Program-made: the position numbers and the translations under genes
Source of the DNA: Treponema sp.
GTDB taxonomy: Bacteria > Spirochaetota > Spirochaetia > Treponematales > Breznakiellaceae
Assembly: GCA_009787835.1 (NCBI GenBank)
Contig: WQSN01000004.1
Location: 48,420 to 112,419 of the forward strand
Direction: 5' to 3'
DNA length: 64,000 bases
The notes under the pieces: generated by a model
What the model saw: the letters and a program-made list of their open reading frames with translations, nothing else
The model's database searches: none
Told to the model about the DNA's origin: nothing
Shown here: in pieces, positions 59,499-64,000 of the stretch
Layout: each line of letters starts with the position of its first letter
Numbering within the stretch: position 1 is the stretch's first letter

Positions 59499-60776
59499 CT
59501 AAAGTCTCTCCCGCGCAATCACCTGTTTGCCTTCAAGATCCTGGGATGATATGATCTCTGTTAATGAACTTGTACTGATGCCGGTTTGAACCTGTATCAC
59601 TTCAAGTTTACCTTCATTATTTAAATACCAGATATTGCGGTAAACAACAGCCACGCGTCTTCCTCCTCCGGACGGCGGCAATGGCGCAGGCCTTGACCTC
59701 GCTCCTGTTAAAAGCCCCACAAGGCCGGAACTTGAATTCTGGGAAGCGCCCCTGTCAGTCAGAGTCTGCAATCGCGCTTCTATTGCTGATTGCTGCTGGC
59801 TTTCGTCCATGTTCGCCAGGCTTGCGATAAATTCCATTTCTTCAATATGATCTGCACTTAAACCTGAAGGCTGATAACGCAGCGCGGCGTTGGCGACCAC
59901 AAGGACATTCTCGCTCTGCTGCACAACAAAATTTACCGCGCATGTCATTCCAGGAAACAGTAATCCATCCTGATTATCCGCGCTGATTATTACGGTGTAT
60001 GTAACTACATTACTTGTCACTACAGGAGTCATTTTTACATTATCTACAGTTCCGTTAAACCTGCGGCCGGGAAGGCTTTCCAGAGTAAAGCGGACAGTCT
60101 GTCCCCTGTGAATTGATACAACATCAAGTTCGCCTACAGAAGCCGTTATCTGCATTTCACTTAGATTCTCCGCCAGGGTAAAAATACTGCTGTTGCCGGA
60201 ATCCACTACAGTGTCACCCACATTGATGTTACGATCCAGAACAATGCCGTTTATGGGAGATGTTATATATGCATACTGATTTATTTCAGTTTCGAGAACC
60301 AGCAGGTTTGTCTCTGCGACTTCTAGTTCGGCAGCGAGGTTTTCCAATGAAGTCAGGCTGCTTTTAAGCTCATATTCAGATATTAAATTTCTTTGCGCAA
60401 GAGTTTCCTGGCCGCTGTAATTCATTAGCTGCAATTCGTAATTGGCCCGCGCTTTTCTGACTGTGGCAAGCTGCTGGCTCCTTTTAAGCCGCAGTACGTC
60501 TGTGTTTAATTCCGCCAGTATATCTCCCGCCTTTACAGTATCATTATCATTAACAAAAACTTTTTCTACCTTGCCGCTCATGCGCGGTATTACCTTGACT
60601 ATTGCGACCGGATTGATGGTACCGCTTGCAGTTACAGTGCGTTCAAGAGTGCTCCTGCGAATATTGGTGTATTCATAATTGGCCGTCTCTGTTTTTGTAC
60701 CGGTACATCCCGGAAAATTTCCGGCGCAGTATAAAATAATAATAAATAATATAAACCGGTGATAAAATAGTTTCAT
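59499..60776 (-). CDS. Periplasmic adaptor (MacA/HlyD/membrane fusion family)
   Basis: RTVTASGTINPVAIVKVIPRMSGKVEKVFVNDNDTVKAGDILAELN, ITSPINGIVLDRNINVGDTV. Confidence 0.93.
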   Translation of the reverse strand: MKLFYHRFILFIIILYCAGNFPGCTGTKTETANYEYTNIRRSTLERTVTASGTINPVAIVKVIPRMSGKVEKVFVNDNDTVKAGDILAELNTDVLRLKRSQQLATVRKARANYELQLMNYSGQETLAQRNLISEYELKSSLTSLENLAAELEVAETNLLVLETEINQYAYITSPINGIVLDRNINVGDTVVDSGNSSIFTLAENLSEMQITASVGELDVVSIHRGQTVRFTLESLPGRRFNGTVDNVKMTPVVTSNVVTYTVIISADNQDGLLFPGMTCAVNFVVQQSENVLVVANAALRYQPSGLSADHIEEMEFIASLANMDESQQQSAIEARLQTLTDRGASQNSSSGLVGLLTGARSRPAPLPPSGGGRRVAVVYRNIWYLNNEGKLEVIQVQTGISTSSLTEIISSQDLEGKQVIARERL

Positions 60777-60835
60777 TGTAAACTCCCTATAAGCGATAAC
60801 TGCCAGGCATTTACATCAAAGCAGTATAACAGACC

Positions 60836-62323
60836 CTAAACAGCCCTGCCGTATCTGGCAAATAGTTCCTGTATGCTCTGAATACCCAATTTCCGGTACA
60901 AATTCTTCTGATGATGATGAACTGTCTCATAGCTGATTTTCAATGTAAAAGCAATATCCTTGGGCGAAGTGCCTTTAAGCAGCATGGTAAAAATTTCCTG
61001 TTCTCTGGGTGTTAAATTCAACTGTTCCTTTTTATTTATTTTTTCCGTTTCTACTAGCTGACAGGAGTACTCTTCCATGTCACGCAGATAAAGACCGTCT
61101 GTCCAGTCTGCTTCAAACAGCCTCTTTTGAATAAACGGTATAAATAACAAACATAAACTAACCAAAACCAGAACAACAGCGAAAGCGAGAAATTTATTAG
61201 GTTCATCAAAATAATTAAAATAAAAAGAGAAGATGCCAGAAATAACAAAATACTGAATAAAAAAAACAAAACAGCAGAACCTGAACATTCGCAGCGATTT
61301 GCTTCTTTTAATGGCTCCGGCGCACATATAACTAATTATAATATAACCTAAACTGTCGCCAAGACCGTATATGAATGAACCTGATATTACCGCCGCGGAT
61401 GTATTGAAATGGGAACCTTCATACAGCGCCGCCATGTCCGGTTGAGGCTCAAGTAACAGTGCGCCTAACCCAAGCAATGTAAAGACAAGAAACATCAGCC
61501 AGATATACAAAGCGCTGCGGCCTTTGAGCAGCTGCATAATCAGAACAATGGCGATAGCGATTGCGGTTCCAAGTCCAAAGGCAAAACTGGAAACGCTGCT
61601 TTGCGACCATTCGATATAATTACTCATGCACATTATCATGTAATGAACAACACCCAGACCGATCACAAAAAAAACTCCGGAACCTTTGCCGTCGCTGTCT
61701 GTATTTGTTTCGCTGTTAGCTGTCATGCGCCCGGAAACAAAAAATACAATAACAATAAGCAGCGCCATTAATGCGGCATCTGTCCATGAATTTCCCGCTG
61801 TATGAAATTCAGGAAATATATTCCAGAGCGCGTAATATAATCCGTAGTAAAGCTGAATAACAGCCAAACCTGCAAGACGCTCAACATTATTCAATACAAA
61901 ACAGAACAGATAAAAGGCGCTGGCGGCGCAAAGACCGCTGAAGAATTTAAAAGCTGAATAAAGCGCGAACTGAACAAAACCCATTGGCATTAAAAATAAT
62001 AAAATCATTAGAGCCGCTGAAACTATTACAGATATTCTAAGTAAAGGAATTATCAGGCGTTTAGGCGTAAAGCTTAGGATGAGCCAGCTTAAGGCCAAAA
62101 TAAAAAACATTATTTCATTGGCCGCAAACCCTGTTATTGCGATGCTGTGATCGTAATAACGCAGATTCCCCAAAATAACAGAAATTGGAAAAACCAGCAT
62201 AACAGGCCAAAGGGCAGTCCTGATATTGCGAAATGATAATTCATCCCGGGTTTGAAAAAAGCCTTTTACTACCGCGCTTATTCTGTTATGCAAAATTCTA
62301 TACCCCTGCCCTTCCGATGGCAT
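60836..62323 (-). CDS. Multi-TM membrane protein with C-terminal LuxR-type HTH
   Basis: About 12 hydrophobic segments; LTPREQEIFTMLLKGTSPKDIAFTLKISYETVHHHQKNLYRKLGIQSIQEL. Confidence 0.88.
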   Translation of the reverse strand: MPSEGQGYRILHNRISAVVKGFFQTRDELSFRNIRTALWPVMLVFPISVILGNLRYYDHSIAITGFAANEIMFFILALSWLILSFTPKRLIIPLLRISVIVSAALMILLFLMPMGFVQFALYSAFKFFSGLCAASAFYLFCFVLNNVERLAGLAVIQLYYGLYYALWNIFPEFHTAGNSWTDAALMALLIVIVFFVSGRMTANSETNTDSDGKGSGVFFVIGLGVVHYMIMCMSNYIEWSQSSVSSFAFGLGTAIAIAIVLIMQLLKGRSALYIWLMFLVFTLLGLGALLLEPQPDMAALYEGSHFNTSAAVISGSFIYGLGDSLGYIIISYMCAGAIKRSKSLRMFRFCCFVFFIQYFVISGIFSFYFNYFDEPNKFLAFAVVLVLVSLCLLFIPFIQKRLFEADWTDGLYLRDMEEYSCQLVETEKINKKEQLNLTPREQEIFTMLLKGTSPKDIAFTLKISYETVHHHQKNLYRKLGIQSIQELFARYGRAV

Positions 62324-62966
62324 GCACTTTTATATGAATCTGAGAGCGGTTGATCTTTACCTCTCCGAAAATTTCAACCCTGTCGGAAACGCCGACAGAT
62401 AACCCCCGCCATTCTTTGGCGCCGATATCAACTGTAATTTCCCCTGTCGCGTCACTGAAAGTATAATTATGTTTACCGTCTGGCAGCCTATTAATTATGT
62501 TGCCGGTTAATACCACAAATGAATCATGGGGAAGAGTTCTGGCTTCATTTACCATAACCGGTCGTGTAATTGTAACAGCCTGCCCTGCTCTGGCATTTAC
62601 CCTCGCTGTTCCTGAAATCGCATGAACTTTAATATGAATTTGTCCGCGGCTTATTTTAACCTCTCCGAAAATTTCAACCCTGTCCGCTGCGTCAACAGAC
62701 AATCCCCTCCATTCTTTCGGTCCTATATCAACCACAATATCGCCTGTCGCGTCACGGAAAGTATATTGTCTGCCTCCCGGCAGCATATTGATTATATTTC
62801 CTGTTAATACTACCCATGAATCATGGGGCAGCATTCTGGCTTCGCTAACCGAAATAAACCTGCCTGTCATAATAGTTTGTCCTGTAGAACCTGGCCCTGT
62901 AAAACCCTGCCCGTAAACAACGGCGGTTAACAACAGAAGCGTCAAATAAATAAAATATTTTCTCAT
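62298..62966 (-). CDS. Secreted protein with two tandem BOF (YgiW/YdeI-family OB-fold) domains
   Basis: Signal peptide; duplicated SVxEARxLPHDSxVVLTGNIIN...TFxDATGxIxVDIGxKEWRGLSV...VEIFGEVKI. Confidence 0.85.
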   Translation of the reverse strand: MRKYFIYLTLLLLTAVVYGQGFTGPGSTGQTIMTGRFISVSEARMLPHDSWVVLTGNIINMLPGGRQYTFRDATGDIVVDIGPKEWRGLSVDAADRVEIFGEVKISRGQIHIKVHAISGTARVNARAGQAVTITRPVMVNEARTLPHDSFVVLTGNIINRLPDGKHNYTFSDATGEITVDIGAKEWRGLSVGVSDRVEIFGEVKINRSQIHIKVHAIGRAGV

Positions 62967-63036
62967 AGGAAAACCTCACGATTAAGAGAGTCTTGTCTGA
63001 GCTGCCGCCCAAACAAGAGGTTCTCTGATAAATCTA

Positions 63037-63528
63037 TCATAATTTCCTGATATATCTTACATGCACTTCAGGTGATCCCCAATTATGCCTTGGCCAATGA
63101 ACTTCGCCGTATACTTCAACAGTATCGGCCGCGGCGATACTCACACCCTGATACCACAGGTTCTGCCTTTCTTTCGCTCCGATTTTGACAAGAATATCGC
63201 CTGATGAATCACGGAAAATATACAGGTCTTTTCCTCCGTAAAACTGGACAATATTTCCCTGTATAACAATCGGCATTTTATGGCCGTATGTCCATGCCTG
63301 GACTACAGAGACAGCTTGCTGCCCATAACCGTATTGCCCCGGAATAATCTGCTGTCCCGGGACAATTTGCTGTCCGGGAATGATCTGCTGACCCGGAATA
63401 ATCTGTTGACCCGGTAGAATCTGCTGTCCCGGAACTGCCTGCCCTGAAAATCCTCCCTGGGCAAAAACGCTTCCTGTTGAAAAAAACACAATTAAACAAC
63501 AGGTAAAAAAAGCTGTATACTTGTTCAT
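63037..63528 (-). CDS. Secreted BOF (YgiW/YdeI-family) protein with PGQQI(I/V/L) tandem repeats
   Basis: Signal peptide; five PGQQIx repeats; IVIQGNIVQFYGGKDLYIFRDSSGDILVKIGAKE...VEVYGEV. Confidence 0.82.
   Translation of the reverse strand: MNKYTAFFTCCLIVFFSTGSVFAQGGFSGQAVPGQQILPGQQIIPGQQIIPGQQIVPGQQIIPGQYGYGQQAVSVVQAWTYGHKMPIVIQGNIVQFYGGKDLYIFRDSSGDILVKIGAKERQNLWYQGVSIAAADTVEVYGEVHWPRHNWGSPEVHVRYIRKL
63343..63432. repeat. Five 18-bp coding tandem repeats (PGQQI[ILV])
   Basis: Repeated ccgggaataatctgctgt-type 18-mers within the BOF gene. Confidence 0.85.
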
Positions 63529-63770
63529 AAGTACACCTCCTAAATAGATTTGCGTATTAGCATTCTGTCATAACATTCATTGCGTCAAATAAAACAAAAC
63601 GCTGTCATACGCATTTATGAAAAATATAAGGCTGCAAAAACGCAAAGGCAACTCACCAAATTAGGTGAGTTTGGACAAGCCCCGCATTTTTTTGGCTGTT
63701 TTTTACCTGCCAAATTAGGGGATATTGGCTGTAATGGCGGTAGCAGCTGCGTTGAAAATACGGATAGTCA

Positions 63771-63799
63771 TTGACCAAGTGCGTATATATATGTAGTAT
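63771..63799 (+). promoter_or_regulatory. Sigma70-like promoter upstream of the aldolase gene
   Basis: ttgacc - 17 nt - tagtat, followed by caaggag RBS and ATG at 63828. Confidence 0.6.
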
Positions 63800-63827
63800 T
63801 TAGAAAAATCATTCAAGGAGTGAAAAA

Positions 63828-64000
63828 ATGACCAGTTATAAGGAATTAGGTCTGGTAAATACAAAAGACCTGTTTAAGAAAGCGGTATCAGGCGGATATG
63901 CCCTTCCGGCGTATAATTTTAATAATATGGAACAAATGCAGGCTATTATTCAGGCTTGCGTGGAAACCAAATCCCCGGTAATCCTTCAGGTTTCAGCCGG
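63828..64000 (+). CDS. Class II fructose-bisphosphate aldolase, N-terminal fragment (truncated by window end)
   Basis: Translation MTSYKELGLVNTKDLFKKAVSGGYALPAYNFNNMEQMQAIIQACVETKSPVILQVSA; not in the ORF track because it lacks a stop. Confidence 0.9.
   Translation, partial: MTSYKELGLVNTKDLFKKAVSGGYALPAYNFNNMEQMQAIIQACVETKSPVILQVSA

Noticed and set aside
63278-63499. Alternative-frame ORFs within the PGQQI repeats (63278..63499, 63303..63491)
   Set aside because: By-products of the 18-bp repeat in other frames; the 63037..63528 frame has the signal peptide and BOF domain.
63580-63774. 64-aa plus-strand ORF upstream of the aldolase
   Set aside because: No protein-like features; overlaps a palindrome and the promoter region.
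1-64000. CRISPR arrays, rRNA, tRNA genes, intact transposases or prophage genes
   Set aside because: None recognised by eye; the two tyrosine recombinases look like chromosomal Xer proteins.

Overview
The window looks like a chromosomal segment of a Treponema-like spirochaete, inferred from the periplasmic flagella FlaA-family proteins, gene order and family composition. Most of it is densely packed housekeeping DNA. On the minus strand there are: a truB-rbfA-infB-nusA-rimP translation/transcription cluster, flanked on both sides by paralogous hybrid histidine kinase + HD-GYP response regulator modules; a flagellar flgB-flgC-fliE-fliF-fliG-fliH-fliI-fliJ operon; hslVU, xer, topA, dprA and a second xer; and a compact dcw cluster (mraZ-rsmH-ftsL-murF-mraY-ftsW-ftsQ-ftsA-ftsZ). 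The left end holds an MCP fragment, a 1.47k-residue 2-hydroxyacyl-CoA dehydratase activase-like protein and an RNA uracil methyltransferase. The right end is more accessory: two FlaA-like proteins, a BMP-like binding protein, a beta-propeller-like lipoprotein, and an apparent operon of secreted BOF (YgiW/YdeI) proteins, a multi-TM LuxR regulator, a MacA-like adaptor and a MacB/FtsX permease that has no ATPase gene next to it. The window ends in the start of a class II fructose-bisphosphate aldolase gene. Items most worth a second look: the BOF/TM-LuxR/MacA-FtsX locus; a PDDEXK-like + winged-helix protein divergent from mraZ; a heptamer-repeat inverted-repeat element filling the fliG-fliH gap; a C-terminal zinc ribbon on NusA; and an orphan HigA-like HTH protein with a histone-H1-like basic tail. 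No CRISPR arrays, rRNA or convincing tRNA genes were seen. All family calls are by eye from motifs; no searches were run.
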